From a bacterium BRH_c32 (lineage in GTDB: Bacteria; Bacteroidota; Ignavibacteria; Ignavibacteriales; Melioribacteraceae), in the NCBI GenBank assembly GCA_001516025.1, contig LOEU01000032.1:1-64000 (forward strand): a DNA stretch of 64,000 bases. The letters are read 5' to 3'. Positions 25,297-34,013 of this stretch are shown here, piece after piece. The notes beneath the pieces were generated by a model that was not told the DNA's origin, ran no database searches, and saw nothing but the letters and a program-made list of their open reading frames with translations. The position numbers and the translations under genes were made by a program. Positions within the stretch are counted from its first letter, which is position 1. Every line of letters starts with the position of its first letter.

Positions 25297-26667
25297 TTAT
25301 TTCTCTTTAGGATTAATCCGCTCCAGACGGGAGCGTAGATGTCTCTCCGAAATTCCAAGCATTCTTGCAGCGGCACTTTTATTCCCGCTGCTTTTTCTTA
25401 ATGCCTCTTGAATCATCTCATTTTCATACGCATTCATTTTTGTCTCATATCCATCTTCTAAATTGAGAGGATCGAGCAGTGTGTTCGCTTGAGAAGGAAG
25501 ATCGAGATTTGGAAAATCTTCCATCGTCAATAATTCACTGCGCGATAAAACGATTCCCCTCTCGATTATATTTTCGAGCTCACGGATATTACCCGGAAAA
25601 GAATATTTTAATAAATAATCGAATGCTTCTTTTGAGATACCGGAAATTTCCTTATTCGTTAGTTTAGAATATTTTTTTATAAAATGATCGATTAATAGAG
25701 GAATATCCTCCCTTCTTTTTTTGAGCGGTGGAATATCTATTGTAATTACGTTCAATCGATAGAATAGGTCTTCCCTGAATTCCCCATCAGATATCATCTG
25801 TTCGATATTGCGGTGAGTAGCCGAAATTATTCTTACATCAGCATTAATAATTTCGTTGCTGCCAATGCGTTGAATTTCGCCAAACTGAATTAAGCGGAGT
25901 AATTTTACTTGAATAGAGAGGGGGATATCTCCGACTTCATCAATAAAAAGAGTGCCGCCGGCTGCTTCTTCAAATTTTCCGATTCTTTGATTGATCGCAC
26001 CGGTGAAAGAACCTTTCTCGTGCCCGAAGAGTTCACTTTCAAATAAATTTTCGGAAAGAGAAGCAACATTAACCGTAATAAATGATTTATCTGAGCGTGT
26101 ACTTGCCGAATGAATAGCTTTTGCAATTAATTCTTTACCTGTGCCGCTTTCTCCTCGAATTAATATTGTTGTTTTTGATGGAGCCGCACGCGATACTTTA
26201 CTCAAGACTTCATTCATCAAGTGGCTTTTATAAATAATAGAATCAGAATAGAAATTTTCGTTTAATTTCTGTTTTAGAAGTCGGTTCTCCGATATCAAAT
26301 ATTTTCTTTCTCGCAATCGATTTATAATTCTTTCCAAATCAGCAAGGTCGATCGGTTTAGTGAGATAATCGAATGCACCTGCTTTCATAATATCCACCGC
26401 ACGTTCGATAGTACCATAAGCAGAGATAAGGATTATATCTAATTCGGCATTAATCTCTTTAGCTTTTTCTAAAACCTCCAATCCGTTCAATCCGGGCATT
26501 TGAAAATCTGATATTACGATATCGATGGCATTATTGTGTATAATATCTAAACCCTTTTGCCCATCCGAAGCGGTGAAGACTTTCATATTTCTTTTGCTTA
26601 AAAAAGATTTTAGAGATTGTAGCTGCGGAGCTTCATCGTCTATTAATAATATATTTAGTTCGTTCAT
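25297..26667 (-). CDS. NtrC-family sigma-54-dependent response regulator
   Basis: A 456-residue transcription activator. Residues 4-118 are the receiver domain with phosphoacceptor Asp54 (VISDFQMPG). Residues about 140-380 are the AAA+ module that remodels sigma-54 holoenzyme: Walker A GESGTGKE, the GAFTGA loop as GSFTGA, FIDEVGDIP, and LFYRLNVI. The C-terminus is a Fis-type helix-turn-helix (NKSAAARMLGISERHLRSRL). It starts 2 bp after the sensor kinase stop, forming a two-component pair. Targets should have sigma-54 promoters; I could not identify one with both -24 and -12 elements near the operon. Confidence 0.95.
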   Translation of the reverse strand: MNELNILLIDDEAPQLQSLKSFLSKRNMKVFTASDGQKGLDIIHNNAIDIVISDFQMPGLNGLEVLEKAKEINAELDIILISAYGTIERAVDIMKAGAFDYLTKPIDLADLERIINRLRERKYLISENRLLKQKLNENFYSDSIIYKSHLMNEVLSKVSRAAPSKTTILIRGESGTGKELIAKAIHSASTRSDKSFITVNVASLSENLFESELFGHEKGSFTGAINQRIGKFEEAAGGTLFIDEVGDIPLSIQVKLLRLIQFGEIQRIGSNEIINADVRIISATHRNIEQMISDGEFREDLFYRLNVITIDIPPLKKRREDIPLLIDHFIKKYSKLTNKEISGISKEAFDYLLKYSFPGNIRELENIIERGIVLSRSELLTMEDFPNLDLPSQANTLLDPLNLEDGYETKMNAYENEMIQEALRKSSGNKSAAARMLGISERHLRSRLERINPKEK

Positions 26668-26669
26668 AT

Positions 26670-28406
26670 TTATCTACTCGATGAATCTTTTGGTAATTCA
26701 ATTGAAAAAGTTGTTTTAATACTTGGTTCACTCGATACGGAAATAGTCCCTTCGTGCTCAGCGATTATTTTATTAACTATGCTTAAACCTATTCCATTCC
26801 CGTTTGTTTTTGTGCTGTAATAAAGATCGAAGATTTTCTTTTCGTCTTCTTTCATAATTCCTTTGCCTGTATCGGATAATTTTATCGTAATCATTTTGTT
26901 CTTTTCCGAAACTGTAATAATAATCTCGTCATTAGAGGCGATAGAATTATTAGCATCATTAGAAGCAATAGAATCAATAGCATTTTGAATTAGATTAATG
27001 AACACCTGCTTAATCTGATTTTTATCCCAATTAACTTCAATATCAGAAGGGCAGTTTATTTCCATCTTTATCTCTTTATCGGTTGTAAGTTTTTTGAATT
27101 GCAGACTTAAATCGGTAAGAAGACTATAAAGATTGAAGATAGATTTAGTTAGCTTTAATGGTTTAGCGAATCGGAGAAAATTTTCGATAGTTTCATTGAT
27201 TCTTTTTACTTCTGAATAGATCAAAGATGTGAGATGCGAATATTCTTCTTTATCTGATTCGGGTTTGAAATCAGTATTCAACTGTTGAGCGATAGTACCG
27301 ATGGTATTAAGCGGATTCCTTATTTCATGGGCAACTCCGGAAGCTAGCCTGCCTGTCGCCTTTAATCTTTCGTTTCGTTCCATTATTTGGTTTTTTAATA
27401 ATTCCACCGATTTATATCTATCCTGAAGGATATTAAAATTTTGCTTTAGAAAAACTAACGAAAATAAAACTGAACCAAATATGAGTAAAACAATTCCCAT
27501 AATTAATGTACGCGCAAATATCCGAGTATTTATGTCGTCATAATTATCGAGCGATAAACCGATTCTAAGTAATCCGATTATTTTTCCATCATAAGAAAAA
27601 GGATACACAGCTTCAAAAATATCTTTATCGTTATAAGTATTAATTCTCCAAGCAGACGAGGAATCCCTCATCGCAGTCATAAGAAATTCAGAACTATTGA
27701 TCTCTTCAATAGATTGAATTTTAGTGGAGGCGGCAATGATTCCGGAAGTATCTTGTACTGCCGCATATAGGTAATTAGCACCTGAAGCAAACTTATTTAG
27801 CAGCGAACCGAATCCGAATTTTTTTCTGTTTTCGATTATATTATCTGCATCAGCATTTAATACTATTGCACTTCTGTCATTTGCGGCAATCGCTATTGCG
27901 TACCGGTAATTATTTTCATTATTAGAAGACCTTAGTCCAATTACTAATGTATCGGTTTCGTCCTCGAATATATCGATAAGCACATTTTTGGGATCGGCAC
28001 CGCTTCCGAAATTATTTTTAGTCATAGAATGACTTGAAAATAATTTTACTCCATTACTATTAAAAATATTTATTCTAAATAAATTATTAGAAAGAGCAAA
28101 TTCTTCGAGCAGCTTATTTGTTACCATTCTCTTTTCATATAAAAATTTTATATAACCGGCATTATTAAAAAGTTTTTCTTCCGATTCTTTTTCTATCTCT
28201 TCATTTATAATTAGTGAATTTTCTAAAGCAGAAGAGAGGCCTTCGAGGAGTGAATGCGATTGATTTTCCATTAATTCCAGCAGGTCGTTACGGCTCTGTC
28301 TAATTTCAATTACTGAAAAAGATATAATAATAAAAGCTGTAATTACGAAAATTAACAGAACGCTTTTTGGTTGAATAACTGCATTTTTGATATTATCAAA
28401 TTTCAT
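26670..28406 (-). CDS. Membrane sensor histidine kinase
   Basis: A 578-residue kinase partnered with the NtrC-type regulator directly downstream. Two membrane spans (about 14-34 and 300-320) frame a 265-residue extracytoplasmic sensor domain of Cache type by layout (inference). The cytoplasmic part has a HisKA domain with His360 (ASGVAHEIRNP) and a HATPase domain with N-box NLIQNAIDSI, G1 SDTGKGI and G2 GNGIGLSI. No HAMP domain is obvious. Immediately after the N-box, a 27-bp tandem duplication gives two copies of the nine residues (A-x-x-SIASND). Ligand unknown; the outer-membrane protein gene 18 bp upstream may be functionally linked. Confidence 0.93.
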   Translation of the reverse strand: MKFDNIKNAVIQPKSVLLIFVITAFIIISFSVIEIRQSRNDLLELMENQSHSLLEGLSSALENSLIINEEIEKESEEKLFNNAGYIKFLYEKRMVTNKLLEEFALSNNLFRINIFNSNGVKLFSSHSMTKNNFGSGADPKNVLIDIFEDETDTLVIGLRSSNNENNYRYAIAIAANDRSAIVLNADADNIIENRKKFGFGSLLNKFASGANYLYAAVQDTSGIIAASTKIQSIEEINSSEFLMTAMRDSSSAWRINTYNDKDIFEAVYPFSYDGKIIGLLRIGLSLDNYDDINTRIFARTLIMGIVLLIFGSVLFSLVFLKQNFNILQDRYKSVELLKNQIMERNERLKATGRLASGVAHEIRNPLNTIGTIAQQLNTDFKPESDKEEYSHLTSLIYSEVKRINETIENFLRFAKPLKLTKSIFNLYSLLTDLSLQFKKLTTDKEIKMEINCPSDIEVNWDKNQIKQVFINLIQNAIDSIASNDANNSIASNDEIIITVSEKNKMITIKLSDTGKGIMKEDEKKIFDLYYSTKTNGNGIGLSIVNKIIAEHEGTISVSSEPSIKTTFSIELPKDSSSR

Positions 28407-28424
28407 TTAGAATTATATAACTCT

Positions 28425-29534
28425 CTAAAAAATCAAATCTAAATTTAGTGAATAGCTATTACCTTTGTAATTAAACCAAGTGCTATTGGAATTATTATCA
28501 ATATAACGGTAATCTAATGACAAATTCAATTCTGCAAAGTCCCCAATTTTTATAGCGCTATTCTTTGAAACCGATAAATTGAAAATCGATTGTTTATCAC
28601 TTCTCATTTGATTGAAATCAAAATTTTCTAAATCAGTATAAATACCTTGCGAGGGGAAATTACGGTAATTTATATAGTATCCTCCTTTCAGAGAATAATC
28701 ATCGATTAATTGTGTAAGCTCGAATGCAAAACTATTTCCTTCGGTTTTAATCGGGTCATCAAAGATTTCTGATTCTTCCCAGAGAGCAAAATCGCCTGAA
28801 AGGAACACACTATTTATATCCCCGAGTATGCTCCTATTTGTAAATTGAAATGCAGCTCCGGTTTTGCTCAATATCGATTGGGCAATTCGGAAATAGGAAG
28901 TCATATGGTTTATTGGGGTGGCTTCTTTATTTCCGATTAGATAGACCCCATCTTCGGGAGCTGTCGGTATAGCTATTCCGTAAGTTTCATAAGTGTAATA
29001 TTTGTAGTTGTATTTCGCTCCTGCAATAAAAGAAGTACCTGTTGCTTCAATCCCTTTGTTACCTTCGTAACCGAGTGTGAAAGTCCAATTATTTAATGAA
29101 CTTATTAAGGGGAAGTTTGTGTAAGTGATTGCAGAATGAACAGATGAAAAAATATTAGCTAATTCAAATCGTTGATTGTAGTAACCACCGAGCTCGCTAT
29201 AATCAAGAAATTGATAATCTGATTTAGCGTAGCGTTGTTCTAAATAAATGCCAAAATTATTAAATTCATTATTATGCCAAAGACCTAATTGATGCCAAAA
29301 GAAATTACGTTCAGGATTATTATTCAAAGCGAAATAAGAACCGCTATAACCGAATTGGATTATTTTATTGTAATTTTCAAAGCTGATTCCATAATCGGAA
29401 ATAATATTGCTTTCCGGGATAGGGGAGCGGAATGGGTTGTCGTTATATTCCTGCCCCATTGAAATATCGAAACTCCATTGCGCATTAGCAATCGAGACAA
29501 ATAAGAAGAATATTACCGTTATTAATTTTTTCAT
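28425..29534 (-). CDS. Putative outer-membrane beta-barrel protein of unknown function
   Basis: A 369-residue exported protein with a signal peptide (residues 1-19, ending IANAQ). The remainder has alternating polar/hydrophobic strands rich in Tyr, Phe and Asn, and ends in the aromatic-terminated strand SYSLNLDLIF, all typical of outer-membrane barrels. No named family was recognised. It is first in a transcription unit with the histidine kinase and NtrC-type regulator, so it may be the sensor's partner or a porin for the sensed compound. Upstream lie an inverted repeat and short direct repeats (29565-29627). Confidence 0.7.
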   Translation of the reverse strand: MKKLITVIFFLFVSIANAQWSFDISMGQEYNDNPFRSPIPESNIISDYGISFENYNKIIQFGYSGSYFALNNNPERNFFWHQLGLWHNNEFNNFGIYLEQRYAKSDYQFLDYSELGGYYNQRFELANIFSSVHSAITYTNFPLISSLNNWTFTLGYEGNKGIEATGTSFIAGAKYNYKYYTYETYGIAIPTAPEDGVYLIGNKEATPINHMTSYFRIAQSILSKTGAAFQFTNRSILGDINSVFLSGDFALWEESEIFDDPIKTEGNSFAFELTQLIDDYSLKGGYYINYRNFPSQGIYTDLENFDFNQMRSDKQSIFNLSVSKNSAIKIGDFAELNLSLDYRYIDNNSNSTWFNYKGNSYSLNLDLIF

Positions 29535-29605
29535 AGAATTCTAAGATATCCATTAAATGACAAAATAGTTACCACAAGTGCCGGCTCAATAGTTAACTGA
29601 TAGTT

Positions 29606-29627
29606 AGTTTCCCTTATCAGGGAAACT
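29606..29627. promoter_or_regulatory. 22-bp dyad upstream of the barrel/kinase/NtrC unit
   Basis: AGTTTCCCT and AGGGAAACT form a perfect nine-base inverted repeat around TATC, 72-93 bp upstream of the barrel-protein start codon. The distance suits an NtrC-type activator site, and no U-run follows on either strand, so it is unlikely to be a terminator. A half-site-like AGTTCCCTTT occurs at about 29669. Confidence 0.45.
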
Positions 29628-29685
29628 ATTATAACCACTGATGCCGATTACATTGTAACCTAATATATAGTTCCCTTTAAATGAC

Positions 29686-29726
29686 AAAAAAGGGATAATG
29701 TCATTAGTAACATTCGACATTATCCC
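29686..29726 (-). terminator. Rho-independent terminator
   Basis: GGGATAATGTC (29692-29702) pairs perfectly with GACATTATCCC (29716-29726) over 11 bp with a 13-base loop. On the minus strand six U follow. It ends transcription of the gene at 29806-30273. Confidence 0.88.
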
Positions 29727-29805
29727 GTAAGAATTGCACTCAACAAATTTACTCATCGTAATAAAAATCTAAATCGTACAAAGTTGGTACTTTTTAAATA
29801 ACCGA

Positions 29806-30273
29806 CTATTTTTTTCCGCCTTTAAATCCTTTACCTCTTTTCTGTGTACCTGTACCGTCTTGTGTACCTGCTGAATTACCTGCACCATTACCTGTTGTTC
29901 CATCTTGTGGACCTACGCCTTGATTGCCTGTGCCATTACCCGGACCATATTTTCCTTTCATACCTTTGCCTTTGTTTTGTCTTCCTTGTCCGGCATTATC
30001 ATTAATTCCATCTCCGTTAAGATCGATAAAAGCTCTTTTCCCTTTTTGAAATTTGCTACCTGTATAATCAGGGTCAACACCATTTGGAATTCCGTCTCCG
30101 TCATGGTCAGGGGCGTTATCATTAAATCCGTCCCCATTAGCATCGACGAAATGAGTACCATGCTCTTTGGGTGGATCGACATTCGGTTTGTCAGCCGGCT
30201 TTTCCTGCGCACTTATATTTGTATAAGCGAATACAAGCGCAAATACTGCTGCTATTGATAATAACTTTTTCAT
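29806..30273 (-). CDS. Exported Asp/Gly-rich protein with Ca-binding-like repeats
   Basis: I start it at the ATG at 30273, preceded by CAGGAGAACAAG, which begins directly with the signal peptide MKKLLSIAAVFALVFAY; the in-frame ATG at 30330 lacks this. The 155-residue product has three Ca-loop-like repeats of type D-x-[DN]-x-D-G (DANGDGFND, DHDGDGIPNG, DLNGDGIND), as in thrombospondin type 3 or EF-hand-like loops. The second half is low-complexity Gly, Asn, Gln and Lys (GNGTGNQGVG, GKGFKGGKK). It would be a small, disordered, Ca-dependent envelope or extracellular protein. Function unknown. It is a single gene with its own terminator. Confidence 0.75.
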   Translation of the reverse strand: MKKLLSIAAVFALVFAYTNISAQEKPADKPNVDPPKEHGTHFVDANGDGFNDNAPDHDGDGIPNGVDPDYTGSKFQKGKRAFIDLNGDGINDNAGQGRQNKGKGMKGKYGPGNGTGNQGVGPQDGTTGNGAGNSAGTQDGTGTQKRGKGFKGGKK

Positions 30274-30527
30274 CTTGTTCTCCTGTTTGGTTAATTTGTT
30301 TTGTAAATAATATATAAATAATCGTGCCAAGTATGAAAAATGCGTTTTGGGGCTGAAAATGATGAAATGGAACAGATCAGAAATTATTGTTCGACAATTT
30401 GGGCGAGGTGATTCGACATTATCAGTACGTATTTAGAAACTTTTTTCGTTTTAACTTTAATAAATAGTATAAACTTTATTCTCATTGGGGTTATATTTAT
30501 AAATAGTTTTTTGTTTTTAGTGGATAA

Positions 30528-32090
30528 ATGATGGAACATGAATTTGATGTAGTAATAATAGGAGCGGGATTAGCTGGACTCTATACCGGATATAAAGCCG
30601 GAAGAGAACTAAAGATCGCAATAATTACCAAGACTACTTTAGAGGAGAGCAATTCTTTTTGGGCACAAGGTGGTATTGCCGCCGCACTATCCGAAGATGA
30701 TTCTCCTGAATTGCATTATAACGATACATTAATTGCAGGGCGGGATTTATGCCGTCCTGAATCGGTGAGAGTATTGGTGGAAGAAGGACCAAAAAGAGTA
30801 CAAGAATTAATTGATCTCGGAATGCCGTTCGATAAAGTAGATGGGGAAATTGCTTTTGGATTGGAAGGAGGACATTCGCGAAGAAGAATTTTGCATGCGG
30901 GCGGCGGAGCGACAGGAAAAGAGTTAGTCAATTTTACTCTCGGTCTCGTAAAAACCATCCCAAATATAAAAGTTTATGAAAATTGTTTCGCTCATAAAAT
31001 CATAACGGAAAACTCTTTATGTAAGGGAGTAGCTGTTTATAATAATGTAAATGGTGAGAATATATTCCTTAAAGCCGATTCAGTTGTCATAGCGAGCGGC
31101 GGGGCATCTGCCATTTATAGCCGCACTACCAATCCCGAATCCTCTACCGGTGAAGGTGTAACCCTTGCTTTTGATGCCGGTGCGGATATCGAAAGTATGG
31201 AATTTGTTCAATTCCACCCAACCGCATTTTACAGTCCCGATGGAAGAACTTTTTTAATAAGCGAGGCAATGCGAGGCGAAGGTGCTTGGCTATTGGATCA
31301 TACCGGAAATAGATTTTTAGAAAAGTATGGAATTACGGAAGTCTCTCCGCGCGATATTGTCTCTAAAGCAATTTTTACGGAGATAGCAAATTCAAAAGAA
31401 AAATTTGTTTATCTAAAAACAGATCATATTAATCATGATCTTCTTAAAACGAGGTTCGAAAAGATTTATTTGGAAGCACTCAATTTTGGAATAGATATAA
31501 CAAAAGATTTAATTCCAATTGCTCCGGCTGCGCATTATTCAATCGGGGGAGTTAAGACAAATCTAAATGCTGAAACGAATGTTGAAAATCTTTATGCGGT
31601 AGGAGAAGCCTCTTCTACCGGAATTCATGGTGCAAATAGATTGGCATCCAATTCACTTCTCGAATGCCTGGTATTCGGAAATCGAGCAGTAGAATCGATT
31701 CTCAAAAAAAGAAATTTATCAAATGAAAATGAATTCTTTGGAGCGAATAAATTTGCATTGAATAAAGAAAATGAAAAATCATATTTATTACTAAAAAATA
31801 ATATAGCCGAATTAATTTGGAAATATGCTGGTATAGTTCGTTCAAAAGAATCTCTTGCGGTGCTTCTCGATGAACTAAACGATCTTTCTTTTATAAACAA
31901 ATATACGGAAGAATATTTTTCATTTAAATCATATAGTTTGATAATGAATGCTAAGATGACAGCAGAAGCAGCATTATATAGAGAAGAATCGAGAGGTGCT
32001 CATTATCGGACAGATTTCTCTAATGAATCAGATGCTTTCAAAAAAACTATTATCCAAAACAAAAACAATAAAATAAAGTTCGAGAAATGA
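30528..32090 (+). CDS. nadB: L-aspartate oxidase
   Basis: A flavoprotein oxidising aspartate to iminoaspartate, the first step of NAD synthesis from aspartate. The 520 residues show the FAD-binding start VVIIGAGLAGLYTG, SFWAQGGIAAAL, HSRRRILHAGGGATG with the active-site Arg residues, and GANRLASNSLLECLVFG. The last 100 residues are the succinate-dehydrogenase-type helical domain. Two adjacent ATGs (30528 and 30531) could both be the start. The stop overlaps nadC by 4 bp. With nadC and nadA it forms a complete NAD de novo operon. Confidence 0.96.
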   Translation: MMEHEFDVVIIGAGLAGLYTGYKAGRELKIAIITKTTLEESNSFWAQGGIAAALSEDDSPELHYNDTLIAGRDLCRPESVRVLVEEGPKRVQELIDLGMPFDKVDGEIAFGLEGGHSRRRILHAGGGATGKELVNFTLGLVKTIPNIKVYENCFAHKIITENSLCKGVAVYNNVNGENIFLKADSVVIASGGASAIYSRTTNPESSTGEGVTLAFDAGADIESMEFVQFHPTAFYSPDGRTFLISEAMRGEGAWLLDHTGNRFLEKYGITEVSPRDIVSKAIFTEIANSKEKFVYLKTDHINHDLLKTRFEKIYLEALNFGIDITKDLIPIAPAAHYSIGGVKTNLNAETNVENLYAVGEASSTGIHGANRLASNSLLECLVFGNRAVESILKKRNLSNENEFFGANKFALNKENEKSYLLLKNNIAELIWKYAGIVRSKESLAVLLDELNDLSFINKYTEEYFSFKSYSLIMNAKMTAEAALYREESRGAHYRTDFSNESDAFKKTIIQNKNNKIKFEK

Positions 32091-32920
32091 AATTAGATAA
32101 AGCAGAGATAAAAATAATAATTAAGCGTGCATTAAAGGAAGATATTGCAAAAGGCGATATTACAACAAATGCTATTATATCGAAGAAGTCAAAATCTATC
32201 GGAAGAGTTTTAGTTAAGTCCGATGGAATAATTTGCGGACTATCGATTGCGAAAATAGTTTTTGAAGAATTGGATGAAAATATTTCTTTTAAGATGTTTT
32301 ATAAAGATGGGGATTTCTTAAAAGCAGGTACTATTGCAGCAGAAATAAAAGGGAGCGAGAGAACACTTTTAACCGGTGAGAGAACCGCACTTAATTTTAT
32401 GCAGCGTCTTTCGGGTATTGCCACTATGGCACACGTTTATGCAGAAAAATTAAAAGGAACATCGGCGCAACTTCTTGATACACGCAAAACCGTACCCGGA
32501 CTAAGAATGCTAGATAAGTACGCAGTAAGAAAAGGGGGTGGGGAAAATCACCGCATCGGTTTATTTGATATGGTTTTAATAAAAGATAATCATATCAAAG
32601 CTGCAAGAAGTATTACTAAAGCTGTTTCTCTGATCCGAAAAAATTATGGAAATAAATTTAAGATAGAAGTGGAAACAAAAAATATAGATGAAGTAAGAGA
32701 AGCACTTGAAACAAAAGCAGATATTATTATGTTAGATAATATGAGCATAGAAATAATGAAAGAAGCAGTAAAAATAATTGCCGGAAAAGCGAAGACCGAA
32801 GCTTCCGGTAATATTACAATTGAAAACATTGCCGAAGTTGCATCTACGGGAGTTGATTTTATTTCCGTTGGCGCACTTACTCATTCGGTTAAAGCATTAG
32901 ATATATCAATGAAAATATGA
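32087..32920 (+). CDS. nadC: Nicotinate-nucleotide pyrophosphorylase (carboxylating)
   Basis: Joins quinolinate to phosphoribosyl pyrophosphate with loss of CO2, giving nicotinate mononucleotide. The 277 residues carry RTALNFMQRLSGIAT, LDTRKTVPGLRMLDKYAV, GGGENHRIGLFDMVLIKDNH (active-site Arg, His and Lys) and the late SVGALTHSVKALDIS. It sits between nadB and nadA with ATGA overlaps on both sides, so the three proteins are made together. Length and motifs are normal. Confidence 0.96.
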   Translation: MKLDKAEIKIIIKRALKEDIAKGDITTNAIISKKSKSIGRVLVKSDGIICGLSIAKIVFEELDENISFKMFYKDGDFLKAGTIAAEIKGSERTLLTGERTALNFMQRLSGIATMAHVYAEKLKGTSAQLLDTRKTVPGLRMLDKYAVRKGGGENHRIGLFDMVLIKDNHIKAARSITKAVSLIRKNYGNKFKIEVETKNIDEVREALETKADIIMLDNMSIEIMKEAVKIIAGKAKTEASGNITIENIAEVASTGVDFISVGALTHSVKALDISMKI

Positions 32921-33870
32921 AAGATGATAAAATGACAGAAGAAAAAATGATAGAAGAAATTAAAAAACTTAAGAAAGAAAAGAACGCAGTAATACTTGCA
33001 CATAATTATCAATTGCCCGAGGTACAAGATATAGCTGATTTTGTTGGTGATTCTTTAGGTCTTTCGCAGCAGGCGGCTAAGACCGATGCCGATATAATTA
33101 TTTTTTGTGGTGTACATTTTATGGCAGAAACTGCATCGATAATTTCTCCGAATAAAAAAGTATTAATCCCTGATTTAGAAGCCGGCTGTTCTTTAGCGGC
33201 ATCAATTACAGCCGAACAATTAAGAGAATGGAAAAAAGAAAATCCCGGTGCGGTCGTGGTATCGTACGTTAATACCACTGCCGCCGTTAAAGCAGAGAGC
33301 GATTATTGTGTTACTTCATCAAATGCAGTGCGAGTAGTAGAATCAATCCCTTCCAATAAGCAGATTCTTTTTCTCCCCGATAGATTCTTAGGCGGATATG
33401 TTAAGGCAATGACGGGGCGAGATATAAAAATCTGGGATGGTGCTTGTCATGTTCATGAAAAAATCGGTGAAATCGATTTCGATGAATCAACAAAAGAACA
33501 TCCGGATGCGGAGTTCCTTATTCATCCTGAATGCGGTTGCTCCTCGTCTTGTATGCTAAAGTCGCAAGTCTATTTCGATTGCCCTAGTACTCATATCTAT
33601 TCTACCGAGGGGATGATTAATCACGTTAATGAATCAGATTCTAAGGAATTTGTGATCGCAACTGAGACAGGAATACTTCACAGATTAAAAAAACTCAAAC
33701 CTGAATCGGATTTCTATCCTATATCGGAATTATCGGTTTGTGAATATATGAAGATGATTACACTCGAAAAAGTATTCAAGTCATTATTACTCGAACAGTA
33801 TGAAGTAAAAGTCGATTCCGTGCTTGCTGAGCGCGCCCGTCTTCCGATTCAAAGAATGCTGGAAATATAA
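32917..33870 (+). CDS. nadA: Quinolinate synthase A
   Basis: A [4Fe-4S] enzyme condensing iminoaspartate with dihydroxyacetone phosphate to quinolinate. At 317 residues it shows LAHNYQLPEVQDIADFVGDS, EAGCSLAASI, WDGACHVHE and HPECGCSSSCM, covering the three conserved cluster cysteines. I use the ATG at 32917, which overlaps the nadC stop; an internal ATG at 32932 is also possible. It completes the nadBCA operon. Because the protein needs an intact oxygen-sensitive cluster, the pathway works best at low oxygen. Confidence 0.96.
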   Translation: MKDDKMTEEKMIEEIKKLKKEKNAVILAHNYQLPEVQDIADFVGDSLGLSQQAAKTDADIIIFCGVHFMAETASIISPNKKVLIPDLEAGCSLAASITAEQLREWKKENPGAVVVSYVNTTAAVKAESDYCVTSSNAVRVVESIPSNKQILFLPDRFLGGYVKAMTGRDIKIWDGACHVHEKIGEIDFDESTKEHPDAEFLIHPECGCSSSCMLKSQVYFDCPSTHIYSTEGMINHVNESDSKEFVIATETGILHRLKKLKPESDFYPISELSVCEYMKMITLEKVFKSLLLEQYEVKVDSVLAERARLPIQRMLEI

Positions 33871-34013
33871 TTTTGGGGGAAATTTAAACCATGGCTTTAA
33901 AAATTGATTATCGCATGGTAAATGATTTTTACCGAAATCCGGTTTAAACAAGAGAACAAAAATTAATGTAAATTTACATTCAAAATTTCAACCAAAAATT
34001 AACCGGCAGGAAA

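Larger units (their letters stand above)
29535..29805. other. Intergenic region with dyad, direct repeats and a terminator
   Basis: This 271-bp gap contains the terminator of the gene ending at 29806 and, closer to the barrel-protein start, three ATAGTTA heptamers (29565, 29589, 29600) and the dyad described separately. The minus-strand promoter of the barrel/kinase/regulator unit must lie here. A single GGCAC on the minus strand (complement of 29578-29582) is a -24-like match but lacks a proper -12 GC. Confidence 0.5.

Noticed and set aside
29572..29590. Sigma-54 promoter before the barrel-protein gene
   Set aside because: Only a -24-like GGCAC is found; the -12 GC at the required spacing is absent.
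30274..30330. Earlier start for the Ca-repeat protein
   Set aside because: It would put 19 polar residues before the signal peptide and has no RBS.
33891..33947. 18-codon ORF between nadA and the GNAT-like gene (MALKIDYRMVNDFYRNPV)
   Set aside because: Too short to support; a GGGGGAA lies upstream, but there is no other evidence of translation.
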